Below are positions 25,399 to 33,269 of a stretch of 39,383 nt of DNA, piece by piece. This DNA comes from Syntrophaceae bacterium (GTDB lineage Bacteria; Desulfobacterota; Syntrophia; Syntrophales; Smithellaceae). The notes beneath the pieces are model-generated. The model had not been told where the DNA came from and ran no database searches. It saw only the letters and a program-made list of their open reading frames with translations. A program made the position numbers and the translations under genes. Location of the stretch: contig PLMQ01000062.1 of assembly GCA_003142535.1 (NCBI GenBank), positions 1-39,383 on the forward strand, in the 5' to 3' direction. Within the stretch, counting starts at the first letter, position 1, and each line of letters starts with the position of its first letter.

Positions 25399-26481
25399 AT
25401 GGCAAAGATTGACGCTTTCTTCCAGCTTATGCATGAACAGGGCGCATCTGACCTTCATCTTGTTTCCGGCCAGCAGCCCGCTTTGCGAATCCGCGGTGAT
25501 ATTGAACGAATAAAATACGATGTTCTGAATAATGAATCGTTAAAAGTACTGCTCTACGAAATTACGCCGGAACATAAAATCAAACAGTTTGAAGAAACCG
25601 GCGACGTTGATTTCGCCTATGAAGTGCCGAATCTGGCCCGCTACAGAGCAAATTATTTTCAACAAAAATACGGAATGGGTGCCGTATTTCGCGAAATTCC
25701 AAACCAGATTATGACGTGCACGGAGTTGGGAATGCCTTCGGTTATTGCTAAACTCGCCACGTTACCGCGTGGTCTTGTTCTGGTAACCGGACCCACGGGC
25801 AGCGGTAAAACCACTACTCTGGCAGCAATTATTGATGAAGCCAACCGGCTACGCAAAGATCATATCATCACTATTGAAGACCCCATTGAATTTGTCCACA
25901 AGAGCCAAAATTGTATTATTAACCATCGCGAAGTAGGAATTCATACCAAAAGCTTTGCCGCAGCTCTGCGTGGTGCGCTACGTGAAGACCCCGATATCAT
26001 TCTGGTCGGTGAAATGCGCGATCTGGAAACCATATCTCTGGCTGTGGAAGCTGCCTCCACCGGCCACCTTGTCTTTGCTACCGTGCATACAATAGGTGCC
26101 GCCCAGACAGTGGAACGAGTAATTGAGGTTTTTCCTGATACCGAACAAAAGCAAATCCGCTCCATGCTGGCCGATGGCTTGCGGGCGGTTATCTCACAAG
26201 TTATTTTTAAAAGAATTGACGTAAGAAGCCGTTGCGTTGCTCTGGAAATATTAATTGCTACTTCCGCCGTTCGTAATCTGATCCGCGAATCGAAAACATT
26301 TCAAATTGCTTCGATGATTCAAACCGGTAAAAAGTACGGAATGCAGCTTCTGGATGACAGTATCCTGGATCTTTACAACCGCGGATGGATCAGCAGCGAA
26401 GATGCTTACATGAAGGCGAACGATAAAACCAGATTCCGTCCGCTTTTGAAATACCCGCCGACAGATTTTACGGAAGCATAA
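25399..26481 (+). CDS. pilT: PilT-family twitching motility ATPase
   Basis: A hexameric secretion-type ATPase of 360 residues, the usual PilT length. It opens with the typical ASDLHLVSGQQPALR. Walker A is GPTGSGKTT (131-139), ITIEDPIEF is the Asp box, DIILVGEMRD near 200 the Walker B, and ATGHLVFATVHT the His box. PilT powers retraction of type IV pili at the inner membrane. The Shine-Dalgarno (GGGAG) and a strong promoter lie upstream. It is followed after 19 bases by a second paralogue, so they are co-transcribed. Confidence 0.93.
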   Translation: MAKIDAFFQLMHEQGASDLHLVSGQQPALRIRGDIERIKYDVLNNESLKVLLYEITPEHKIKQFEETGDVDFAYEVPNLARYRANYFQQKYGMGAVFREIPNQIMTCTELGMPSVIAKLATLPRGLVLVTGPTGSGKTTTLAAIIDEANRLRKDHIITIEDPIEFVHKSQNCIINHREVGIHTKSFAAALRGALREDPDIILVGEMRDLETISLAVEAASTGHLVFATVHTIGAAQTVERVIEVFPDTEQKQIRSMLADGLRAVISQVIFKRIDVRSRCVALEILIATSAVRNLIRESKTFQIASMIQTGKKYGMQLLDDSILDLYNRGWISSEDAYMKANDKTRFRPLLKYPPTDFTEA

Positions 26482-26500
26482 ATTATTGCGAGGTTAGATT

Positions 26501-27682
26501 ATGAGAAAACCGGAAGTTGACCATATCTTGATGAAAATGCTGGAATCCAATGTCAACATATCCGACGTTATTCTGACCGTGGATAAACCATTTCAGGTGG
26601 AAGCTTCCGGTCAATTAGTAGGTGTTGATTTAGAACCGCATTTTGAAAAACTGACGCCTTTTCAAACGGAAACTTTTGCCTTAAACCTCATCAATCAGGA
26701 TCACCGTCTGATTGAAATGTTGATTACCGAAGGTTCGTGTGACTTATCTTATGAGCTGCCGGGTATGGCCCGTTTCCGCGTGAATATTTTCTCGCAGCGC
26801 GGCAATTACTCCATCGTTTTGCGAAAACTGGAAACAAAGATTCCAACCTGCACAGAGCTCGGCCTGCCCGATGCTTATAACCGTGTTGCCGTTGAAAAAA
26901 ACGGCATCGTTCTGGTAACGGGAGCGACTGGCAGTGGTAAAACTACGTCTCTTGCCGCCGTTATCAATGAAATTAATGAACAAAAATCTGTGCACATAAT
27001 TACTCTGGAAGACCCTGTGGAATATACACACGAGCAAAAAAAAGCCACCATCAATCAGCGGGAATTGGGTAAAGACTTTGACACTTTTGCCAATGGCCTG
27101 CGCGCCGCTCTGCGCCAAGCGCCAAAGGTTATTCTCGTTGGTGAAATGCGTGACCGCGATTCCGTGGAAATTGCTCTGAACGCGGCGGAAACAGGCCACC
27201 TTGTTTTAAGCACCCTGCATACCATTGATGCCGGCTCTACAATCAACCGTATCCTTGGTATGTTTGCGGTCGAAGAAGAAAATCAAATCCGCACGCGTCT
27301 TGCGGACTCTTTGCGCTGGATAATCTGCCAGCGCCTGATGCCAAAAGTCGGCGGCGGGCGTATTGCCGCCTTTGAGGCGTTGGGAACAAGCCTGCGTGTT
27401 AAAGATGTCATACTGCACGGCGAAAGCGAAGGCAAAACCTTCTTTGATATTGTCCAGCAGGGCAAAGCTTTCGGGATGATTACTTTTGATAGTTACATGG
27501 TTGATCTTTACGAGAAAGGTTTGATAACCGAAGATACGGCTAAGGCTTACGCCTCCAACAGATCTAATGTCAGCAGGGGTATTGATACCATCAGAAGCAC
27601 ACGCGGTGAAAAAACAGCCGATATGGGCAAGCTCGAAGTGGACAAATCGTATGGTAAGCCCAAAAGCGACCCCTGGAAATAG
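26501..27682 (+). CDS. Second PilT/PilU-like ATPase
   Basis: A PilT paralogue of 393 residues. Walker A is GATGSGKTT (141-149), the Asp box IITLEDPVEY, Walker B VILVGEMRDRDS and the His box ETGHLVLSTLHT. It differs from its neighbour in the N-terminal domain and has a charged tail of about 40 residues ending in PKSDPWK. In other bacteria the second ATPase (PilU) helps PilT retract against high load. GAGG lies seven bases before the ATG. No pilin or pilus-assembly genes are near. Confidence 0.88.
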   Translation: MRKPEVDHILMKMLESNVNISDVILTVDKPFQVEASGQLVGVDLEPHFEKLTPFQTETFALNLINQDHRLIEMLITEGSCDLSYELPGMARFRVNIFSQRGNYSIVLRKLETKIPTCTELGLPDAYNRVAVEKNGIVLVTGATGSGKTTSLAAVINEINEQKSVHIITLEDPVEYTHEQKKATINQRELGKDFDTFANGLRAALRQAPKVILVGEMRDRDSVEIALNAAETGHLVLSTLHTIDAGSTINRILGMFAVEEENQIRTRLADSLRWIICQRLMPKVGGGRIAAFEALGTSLRVKDVILHGESEGKTFFDIVQQGKAFGMITFDSYMVDLYEKGLITEDTAKAYASNRSNVSRGIDTIRSTRGEKTADMGKLEVDKSYGKPKSDPWK

Positions 27683-27712
27683 AACCCTTTTCCTGACGAA
27701 TATGAATCCTTA

Positions 27713-27893
27713 GCGCCGCGGGATAATTCGTCCTGCAAGCTTCAGCTTGTGACCTCTTGTGGCCTTTAGGTTACTTGTAACCTTCAGGTTATGCGCTTCG
27801 CTTTCGGAATTGGAGTTTCACAACCACCGCTTACGCGGGATAGTTCAACTTACCAATTTCAATGCACTACGTTTTTGAAATTGGAGTTTCACT
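27713..27893 (+). repeat. Covarying-hairpin repeat, composite copy upstream of the receiver-like gene
   Basis: A full hairpin copy: CCAATTTCAA (27853-27862) pairs with TTGAAATTGG (27875-27884) around the loop TGCACTACGTTT, followed by AGTTTCAC. In front of it lies a partial copy ending TCGGAATTGGAGTTTCAC, with units related to the 18-bp tandem repeat at 29792. The hairpin sits 15 bases before the Shine-Dalgarno of the next gene. Confidence 0.75.
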
Positions 27894-27910
27894 ATGAAAA
27901 GGAGATGGAG

Positions 27911-28420
27911 ATGACCGCAAAAAGAACAGTTATACCAGCAGCGCAGGAACTTGACTATAAAGAGCGGCCATTCGGCTATGTTGATCCGGATAGTGAAACG
28001 GCCATGGTTTGTGAACAAGACCCGGTAATTCGGGATAAAATCTGCAGTGAATTGAAGAAAATCGGCATGGAAGTGGTTCCTCCATCCACTTTTCAAGAAG
28101 CTCTCAAATATATGCGTTTTCATATTTTTGATGTCATTTTCATTAATGACGAGTTTGATACAGGAATCTGGGAAGTCAACAATGTTCTTAGATTTTTAGA
28201 AGGCCTGTCGATGATAGTGCGCAGACAGTCTTTTGTTGTTTTGATAAGTAACGTTTTTACGACAGGGGACAACCTGCATGCTTATAATAAAAGCGTTAAC
28301 CTGATTATTAATAAATCGGAATTAGACGAAACAGGGTTGATTTTGAAAAGAGCACTGGCGGAATATAAAGATTTCTACCATGTCTTTAAAGACAATATCC
28401 GTAAATACGGAAAAATTTGA
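27911..28420 (+). CDS. Degenerate receiver-domain (CheY-like) protein
   Basis: About 169 residues from the ATG at 27911, chosen because GGAG lies six bases upstream; an open frame extends further but runs through repeat sequence. The order of elements recalls a response-regulator receiver: acidic pair in MVCEQDP, a strand FDVIFINDEFD where the phospho-acceptor position appears to be Asn, then FVVLISN and NLIINKSEL in the places of the conserved Ser/Thr and Lys. So it probably keeps the fold but may not be phosphorylated in the usual way. There is no output domain. Its position after two pilT genes suggests a link to pilus control, which is inference. Confidence 0.55.
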   Translation: MTAKRTVIPAAQELDYKERPFGYVDPDSETAMVCEQDPVIRDKICSELKKIGMEVVPPSTFQEALKYMRFHIFDVIFINDEFDTGIWEVNNVLRFLEGLSMIVRRQSFVVLISNVFTTGDNLHAYNKSVNLIINKSELDETGLILKRALAEYKDFYHVFKDNIRKYGKI

Positions 28421-28506
28421 TTTAAGTTTAAATGAGTTCCCTTCCTGTGCTTTCTGGCACATTTTGATGTCCTGCGGTCTCTGCCGCAGGAGAGTTTACT
28501 TAATGT

Positions 28507-28653
28507 TATACCCATTTCTAAATCGAAGATGATATCGAGGCGGCAAAGAGGAGGCGACAAGGCGTATAACCTAAAGGTCACGCGTTGTACATACGTTGAG
28601 GATGCCGACAACGCAGCTAACAAAGATAGCGTTTTGATTTAGAAATGGTGTTA
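28507..28653. repeat. MITE-like element overlapping the end of the TPR gene
   Basis: Terminal inverted repeats CCATTTCTAAATC (28512-28524) and GATTTAGAAATGG (28636-28648), with partly matching outer bases (TTATA-C / G-TGTTA). The interior contains GAGGCGGCAAAGAGGAGGCG and ACGTTGAGGATGCCGACAAC, related to the elements at 37161 and 25059. The left part is noncoding; the right end runs into the TPR gene and supplies its last codons and stop. Confidence 0.7.
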
Positions 28654-29564
28654 TTTATCAGATTTAGTGTCTCCTGCGCCCTATCAGTTAATCCCATAGC
28701 ATTGTAAACAGAGGCCAAACTTAAATAATATTGTTGTAGGGCATCATGCTTTATGGCTTCCTGAAAAGCCTCGGCTGCTTGCGAAAATAACTTCGCCTTG
28801 ATAAGAGTGTTTCCCAGGCGGTTATAATAGGCACCGGCACGGGATTTATCATATTGAACGGCCATCTCGTATGATGCCCGAGCCTTTTCATACTGCCCCA
28901 GACCAATAAGAGCATCTCCTAAACAACAATGATAGACTGGCTTAGCCGGGCGCAACGCAATGCACCTTTCCAATATTCTTTTTGCTTCAGTATGATTATC
29001 AATTTTTGTAAATAGAGCGGCCAGCTTAAAATGATACCGGTCAGCCTGTTCCTGATCAAGGAGAGCTGCGTGCAAATAAGCGGCTTCACTTTCCTTCGTC
29101 CGGCCACAAGCGAACAACGTTTCACCCAGAAAGCAATGGTAGGCAGAATTATCTGCTTCCATACCAATCAGCTTTTTGTAAGCGCTTAACGCTTCTTTGG
29201 CTTTGCCCGCCTGAAAATAGGCGTTGCCCAATTCGGCCAGCAGTCCTAAATCTTCGGGTTGCGCAGCCACAGCCCTTTCGCAGATTTCCGTAAGCCCGGC
29301 GTAATTTTTCTCCTTCTTATATATGCGGACAAGTTCATCGTAAGCAAATCCGGTGAACACTTTCCTTTGTAGTTCGCGATCCAGCAATGTTTCCAGGCAC
29401 TCTATGGCTTGCTTGGTTGCACCGTTATCATAATGCGCCCAAGCCAACATCAGTAAAACCGACTCTTCTTCGGGATAAGACTGACGAACTTCTTCACAGA
29501 GCTTAATTGCTTCCTGATAACGCCCTTCTTTCAGGAGTTTTTCCGCACTTTCCAGTTTTTCCAT
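28617..29564 (-). CDS. TPR-repeat protein
   Basis: 315 residues made almost entirely of tetratricopeptide repeats, about eight, each with the W/L-G-Y-A-P pattern (for example LAELGNAYFQAGKAKEALSA and YHCCLGDALIGLGQYEKARA). No signal peptide or membrane helix, so it is probably cytoplasmic and acts as a protein-protein scaffold; the partner is unknown. The last dozen residues (NNTISKSKRYLC) are encoded by the inverted repeat of a MITE-like element, so the original C terminus has probably been replaced. It converges with the receiver-like gene. Confidence 0.8.
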   Translation of the reverse strand: MEKLESAEKLLKEGRYQEAIKLCEEVRQSYPEEESVLLMLAWAHYDNGATKQAIECLETLLDRELQRKVFTGFAYDELVRIYKKEKNYAGLTEICERAVAAQPEDLGLLAELGNAYFQAGKAKEALSAYKKLIGMEADNSAYHCFLGETLFACGRTKESEAAYLHAALLDQEQADRYHFKLAALFTKIDNHTEAKRILERCIALRPAKPVYHCCLGDALIGLGQYEKARASYEMAVQYDKSRAGAYYNRLGNTLIKAKLFSQAAEAFQEAIKHDALQQYYLSLASVYNAMGLTDRAQETLNLINNTISKSKRYLC

Positions 29565-29897
29565 TATTTGGCCTTAAGAAATTGTACTTGAAAAAGTAAA
29601 GGGGATAATCCCGCTCAGCTTCGTACGCGGGATTAATTCAGCTAACAGATATTACTTCACTACGTTTGCAATATCTGAGTTTCATTAATTCGACCAGCAA
29701 ACTTCAGCTTGTGACCTCTTGTCACCTTCAGGTGGTCAGGTTACGCACTTTGTTTCTGAAGTTTGGGTCTCATTACAACTTACCAATTCCTACTTGTGAC
29801 CTTTAGGTTACTTGTGACCTTTAGGTTACTTGTGACCTTTAGGTTATGCGCTTTGCTTTCGGAATTGGAGTTTCACGAATAATCTCCCCCCGAATCT
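29565..29897 (+). repeat. Cluster of three covarying-hairpin repeats
   Basis: This 333-base gap holds three hairpins in the same orientation. CAGATATT (29646) pairs with AATATCTG (29670); CAAACTTCAG (29698) with CTGAAGTTTG (29756); CCAATTCC (29783) with GGAATTGG (29861). The loop of the third contains three perfect tandem copies of ACTTGTGACCTTTAGGTT (29792, 29810, 29828). Each 18-bp unit contains a small hairpin of its own, GTGACC-TTTA-GGTTAC. No gene is seen in the gap. Confidence 0.75.
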
Positions 29898-30215
29898 TCA
29901 ACAGCTACTGCACGATGATCCGCATCCGCCTTCCGCCGGTGCAAGGCTGGAAGTCAATTTAAAACCGGAACCGCGTGCTGTTTCAATAAAATCAACATTA
30001 ATCTGTTTGGCCTGATTTAAAAGGTCTTTGTTAATTATGAATTTTGTCCCTTTTTCATCAAACACTTCATCTTCATTTTTCGGCTCATCCAGAGCCATGC
30101 CCAGTGCGGGCCCGGATCAGCCCCACGACATTGTAATCCGGATAGCAGAACTTTCATTTTTACCTTTGAGAAATTCTTTTATTACTTCTGATGCTTTATC
30201 TGTAACTGTCAACAT
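29898..30215 (-). CDS. HesB/IscA-like selenoprotein with in-frame UGA (Sec33)
   Basis: A 105-residue protein if the TGA at 30117-30119 (codon 33) is read as selenocysteine. Upstream of the TGA the frame gives MLTVTDKASEVIKEF and IRITMSWG; downstream it continues SGPALGMALDEPKNED without a break. U-S-G is where HesB/IscA proteins have the first conserved cysteine (G-C-S-G). HesB-like selenoproteins with Sec at this place are known from deltaproteobacteria. The C terminus GGCGSSCSSC supplies the other metal-binding cysteines. AAGGAG lies eight bases before the ATG at 30215. A-type proteins carry or deliver iron-sulfur clusters; the role of this subgroup is not settled. Reading only the part after the TGA would give a false 66-residue protein. 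A sequencing error (TGC to TGA) is the alternative. Confidence 0.85.
30088..30116 (-). promoter_or_regulatory. Putative bacterial SECIS hairpin after the UGA codon
   Basis: Immediately after the UGA the mRNA can fold with GCCC pairing to GGGC around the loop GCACU, on an outer stem UCC/GGA. The apical loop contains a G and lies within about 20 nt of the UGA, as expected for a SelB-recognised bacterial SECIS. Confidence 0.55.
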
Positions 30216-30525
30216 GAAAATTATCTCCTTCCCTTGATGGAAATTGTCCGTCGCTCTTCTAAAGAAGTTATCCACATTCAGTGTATTGTCAATTACATTT
30301 TTTAAAATATTACCGCAAGGAATTGATTATTCGAAGATTTGTTTCCATTGACATTAAAAGCAACTCTCGCTTATTATTCATTTTAAGGATTAAAATCACG
30401 GGTATAAACCCCACAGCAAGCTGCGGGATATTATACCCTCCGCTCATACGGGATTGTTCAACTAACCGATTCCGCCGCGCTTCGCTCGCTGAATCGGAGT
30501 TTCACTATAAAAAAGGAGCGTTTCT
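30216..30525. other. Divergent promoter region with repeat sequence
   Basis: A 310-base gap between the selenoprotein gene (minus) and the transglutaminase gene (plus). The left half should contain both promoters, but no clear -35/-10 pair was found. The right half (about 30397-30503) is a copy of the hairpin repeat with its leader (GGGTATAAACCCC...GCGGGATATTATACCC). Confidence 0.45.
30466..30497 (+). repeat. Covarying-hairpin repeat upstream of the transglutaminase-like gene
   Basis: CCGATTC (30466-30472) pairs with GAATCGG (30491-30497); the loop contains GCGCTTCGCT and AGTTTCACTA follows. Compared with the CCAATTCC copies, the third position of one arm and its partner in the other arm are both changed (A to G, T to C), so pairing is kept. 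The hairpin ends 14 bases before the gene's Shine-Dalgarno. Confidence 0.75.
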
Positions 30526-32223
30526 ATGAAAAAGTTCTTCAGCATAAGTCTAATGCTTTTTGCCACTGTAATTGTGGCGCCCTGTTTTGCCGAAAATTTT
30601 ACGGTGAAAGGCGATATGTCTTCCACGATTCATTACGAATTGCAGCATCAAATCACTGCCGGTGATGCTATGAGCAAACTATTTTTGAGCTTTGTCGTAC
30701 CCCAGAGCTTTGAATCCCCCACCTACAGGCAGCAGATAACCAATTTTAAAATGACCTTTTCACCGGAGCCGCAGGAAAGAGCAACTGCAACCGATGCGCG
30801 TGGCAATAAAACAATTCTGGCTACCTGGACGAGAGTCCCCGATAAAATTGACGCGATAGTTTCCTTTGACGCCGCAAATCTAACCGGATTAAAACTTATT
30901 GAAACAGACTCCCCTTTCCCGCTGGCCGCACTACCCGCATCAATGGCCGACTACCTGAAAGCCACCGAGCAGGTGCAGTCGGATAGTGCTGAAATCCGCA
31001 GGCTTGCTTTGCAACTGACCAAAGATGTCAAAACTCAGTTTGACGCCGTGCAGCAGGTGATTTCCTGGGTTGTGGATAATGTCCGCTATGTCAGTCCTCC
31101 TGTGCAATATGATGCCCTGTATGCGCTGACTTCAGGGAAAGGAAACTGCCAGAATTTTTCCCATCTCAGTGCAGCGCTTTTACGCTCCGTCGGAATTCCG
31201 GTACGCATAGTCAACGGCGTTACATTGAACCAGCCTTTTGATATCGTCTGGGAAAAGGGAACGCTGACTTTTAAGATGGGTCAGGGCAGGCATTCCTGGA
31301 TTGAGGTCTGGTTCCCGGATAAAGGGTGGGTGCCTTACGATGCGCAAAACATGCAGCTATTCGTCTCCAACCGTTTTGTCCGCATTGAGGTCGGCGTGGA
31401 TAATAATGAAACTAAAAACGATGGTTTAGTCCGTTGGGTACAAGCTACCGACGCCCGCACCAAACCGAGGTTACAGGAAACAATTGACGCCAATTTTACC
31501 TCCGACACCGTAAAATTCCGGGGATCCCGCCAGAACTACGGCCCGAAAAATTTGCTTTTAGGGCCTGATGTAAAAGCGGAATTCAAGAAAATTGAAATAA
31601 TAGCACCACCGCCGCCCGTCGTTATACCGGAAGAAGAAAAGAAGACTTTGCGCTTCATAGTGCCTTTTGTTTATGGGAATACGGAGTTCCCGGAAGATGT
31701 TGATTTTGCTTTTCCGCGGTCAACTAAAGCTTCCGGAGCTAATGCTTATGAGATGTCACGCAGTTTTCTGGTGGAAACCGCGGAATATGTAACTACCAAA
31801 GCAACACAGTATGCCCAGGTCGTTGTGCTGAAAAACCCGGTGAAACTGCAAAAAGTTGCTCTGGCTTTACATAAATTCGGGGGAGAAGGATGGCTGTGGG
31901 TTGATATTTTTCAGGATGATCAAGGCAAACCGGGCGCGCCTCTCTACACAAGTGAAATGCTAAACCTGGATCAGCTTTCGCTGAAGCCGGGCTACCGCTG
32001 GACAAATTTTAATTTTAAAAAGGATTCGCCTTTTTTGTTTCCCGGCTCTTACTGGATTGCCCTTGGCTTCTCCGGCAGCCCGATTATCAACTGGTTTTAT
32101 ACATACGGCAAACCGGTCGGCCCTGTTTATGGAACACGCTACAAAGGCGTCTTTTCGGATGACTGGAGCGGCGCTCTAAGCTATGAGTTTAATTACCGGG
32201 TAACGGGACTGACAGTGAAATAG
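30526..32223 (+). CDS. Secreted transglutaminase-like protein
   Basis: A protein of 565 residues. A Sec signal peptide is evident: MKKFFSISLMLFATVIVAP, with cleavage probably after CFA near residue 22. Residues ~160-290 are a transglutaminase-like (papain-fold) core: Cys in GKGNCQNFSH near 206, His in GRHSWIEVW near 255 and Asp in WVPYDAQN near 271. All three catalytic positions are kept, so it may be a protease or peptide-modifying enzyme rather than a true cross-linker. The C-terminal ~200 residues look like a beta-rich domain (GEGWLWVDIFQDDQGKPGAP), perhaps for binding. AAGGAG lies eight bases before the ATG. The substrate is unknown; the location is the periplasm or outside the cell. Confidence 0.8.
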   Translation: MKKFFSISLMLFATVIVAPCFAENFTVKGDMSSTIHYELQHQITAGDAMSKLFLSFVVPQSFESPTYRQQITNFKMTFSPEPQERATATDARGNKTILATWTRVPDKIDAIVSFDAANLTGLKLIETDSPFPLAALPASMADYLKATEQVQSDSAEIRRLALQLTKDVKTQFDAVQQVISWVVDNVRYVSPPVQYDALYALTSGKGNCQNFSHLSAALLRSVGIPVRIVNGVTLNQPFDIVWEKGTLTFKMGQGRHSWIEVWFPDKGWVPYDAQNMQLFVSNRFVRIEVGVDNNETKNDGLVRWVQATDARTKPRLQETIDANFTSDTVKFRGSRQNYGPKNLLLGPDVKAEFKKIEIIAPPPPVVIPEEEKKTLRFIVPFVYGNTEFPEDVDFAFPRSTKASGANAYEMSRSFLVETAEYVTTKATQYAQVVVLKNPVKLQKVALALHKFGGEGWLWVDIFQDDQGKPGAPLYTSEMLNLDQLSLKPGYRWTNFNFKKDSPFLFPGSYWIALGFSGSPIINWFYTYGKPVGPVYGTRYKGVFSDDWSGALSYEFNYRVTGLTVK

Positions 32224-32265
32224 TTACAGCCTTCTGCGGAAATTATTTAAATTATTCTTTACAGC

Positions 32266-32336
32266 GTTCTCGCCGTTTATCCGCTAAGCTTTTACAGCAA
32301 GCGTTTCTCGGATAATATACAAACGGCAGCAAGAAC
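32266..32336. terminator. Imperfect inverted repeat between convergent genes
   Basis: GTTCT-CGCCGTTT-ATCCG on the left is mirrored by CGGAT...AAACGGC...AAGAAC on the right, with small bulges and a ~25-base loop. It lies between the ends of the transglutaminase-like and HD-hydrolase genes and may serve as a bidirectional terminator, or be a decayed repeat of the kinds seen nearby. There is no U-tract. Confidence 0.4.
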
Positions 32337-32348
32337 AACCGTCACCTG

Positions 32349-32903
32349 CTAATCTTTTTCTAAAGCCAGTTTTTTCCGCGCCTCGATCAGTACTTCATCA
32401 AAATATTTTTCCAGCTTCAAATTTGCACCGCGCAAACCGTCAACAACGGCTTTGGCCCATTCCAGATAATCAATCCTTCTTTGCCACGACCATTTCAGCG
32501 GCGGGAAATTTGCAACATCACTGATATTGCAAATTTTATCGGCAAGTTTTAATTGCTTGGCCCGCCCGGAAAGAAATGGCGCACCCTTGATTTGATGAAG
32601 TTTTCTTTCCTGTTTAGACAGACTTTTATCATCACTGACTTCCAGAACCAGAGCCAGCACCTCTTCCCCAAAATTGGCAATGATTTCCTTATGGGTTGTG
32701 TTTGTATCTTCGATCGTATCGTGCAAAATCGCGCCCACAATGGTGGTAACATCATAGACATCGCCAATTGTCCATAAAACATTAGCAACTTCAATAGGAT
32801 GATTAATGTAAGGCGAGGCATTTTCGTCCTTGCGCCGCTGATGACGATGTTTTTCCGCGGAAAATTTCATCGCCTTGAGAAATAAGGAAAGACCGTTTTG
32901 CAA
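32349..32903 (-). CDS. HD-domain small alarmone hydrolase (MESH1/SpoT-hydrolase-like)
   Basis: An HD phosphohydrolase of about 184 residues. Key segments match the hydrolase half of RelA/SpoT and the MESH1 family: KHRHQRRKDENASPYINHP, the HD motif AILHDTIEDT, and LKLADKICNISD. These position the metal and the 3'-pyrophosphate of (p)ppGpp, so it probably removes the stringent-response alarmone. There is no synthetase domain. The start is uncertain: a TTG at 32903 has a good Shine-Dalgarno (GAAGGAG, seven bases) and gives the expected N terminus, whereas ATGs at 32951 and 32924 lack one. Single-domain hydrolases sometimes serve as antidotes to alarmone-synthetase toxins, but no synthetase is adjacent. 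Confidence 0.8.
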   Translation of the reverse strand: MQNGLSLFLKAMKFSAEKHRHQRRKDENASPYINHPIEVANVLWTIGDVYDVTTIVGAILHDTIEDTNTTHKEIIANFGEEVLALVLEVSDDKSLSKQERKLHQIKGAPFLSGRAKQLKLADKICNISDVANFPPLKWSWQRRIDYLEWAKAVVDGLRGANLKLEKYFDEVLIEARKKLALEKD

Positions 32904-32951
32904 TGCCTTGCTCCTTCCGCCCATGATAAATCTAACACAATTCGAATGCAT

Positions 32952-33217
32952 CTGTAAAGAGACTCACTTATTTACCATCGTCGGTAACATATGTTAACTT
33001 TTCGAACATTTTAATAATGGACTCGATCGTAAAAAGAATGGCTTTTATAAATAAAATAAATTTTGAAAAACCGGATATTGGTTTGCTGAAAATTGAATAT
33101 ACCTATCATGAATTACCCGGAGCTGCTGGAAAAAAATATGCGTTACAGCTACCGCTTTATCAACGCCAAATCCCGCATACTGAAAGAACGTCTGGGGCTC
33201 GGCTCGCGCAAATGTCT
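32952..33217. other. Gap without a supported gene
   Basis: About 270 bases between the HD-hydrolase gene and the terminator of the CoA-transferase fusion gene. A plus-strand frame from 33108 (MNYPELLEKNMRYSYRF...) looks protein-like for about 35 codons, but has no ribosome binding site and runs into the terminator hairpin, so at most it is a gene remnant. Confidence 0.35.
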
Positions 33218-33257
33218 CAAAAATACATTCCTCCGCCGGAAAAGCGGAGGAATGTAT
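33218..33257 (-). terminator. Rho-independent terminator of the CoA-transferase fusion gene
   Basis: On the minus strand, ATACATTCCTCCGC pairs perfectly with GCGGAGGAATGTAT around a 7-base loop and is followed by T residues. It begins 12 bases after the stop codon at 33270. Confidence 0.88.
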
Positions 33258-33269
33258 CAATTGATATCT

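Noticed and set aside
27791-27910. Longer N terminus for the receiver-like protein
   Set aside because: The extra codons are repeat sequence (hairpin family), and the GGAG Shine-Dalgarno lies inside them, just before the ATG at 27911.
29792-29845. Tandem 18-bp repeats as a small CRISPR array
   Set aside because: The units are directly adjacent without spacers, only three in number, and lie within the loop of a larger hairpin repeat. No cas genes are present.
29898-30098. A 66-residue protein starting at the Met after the TGA
   Set aside because: It would lack the first half of the HesB fold and has no ribosome binding site; the frame is open through the TGA to a good start at 30215.
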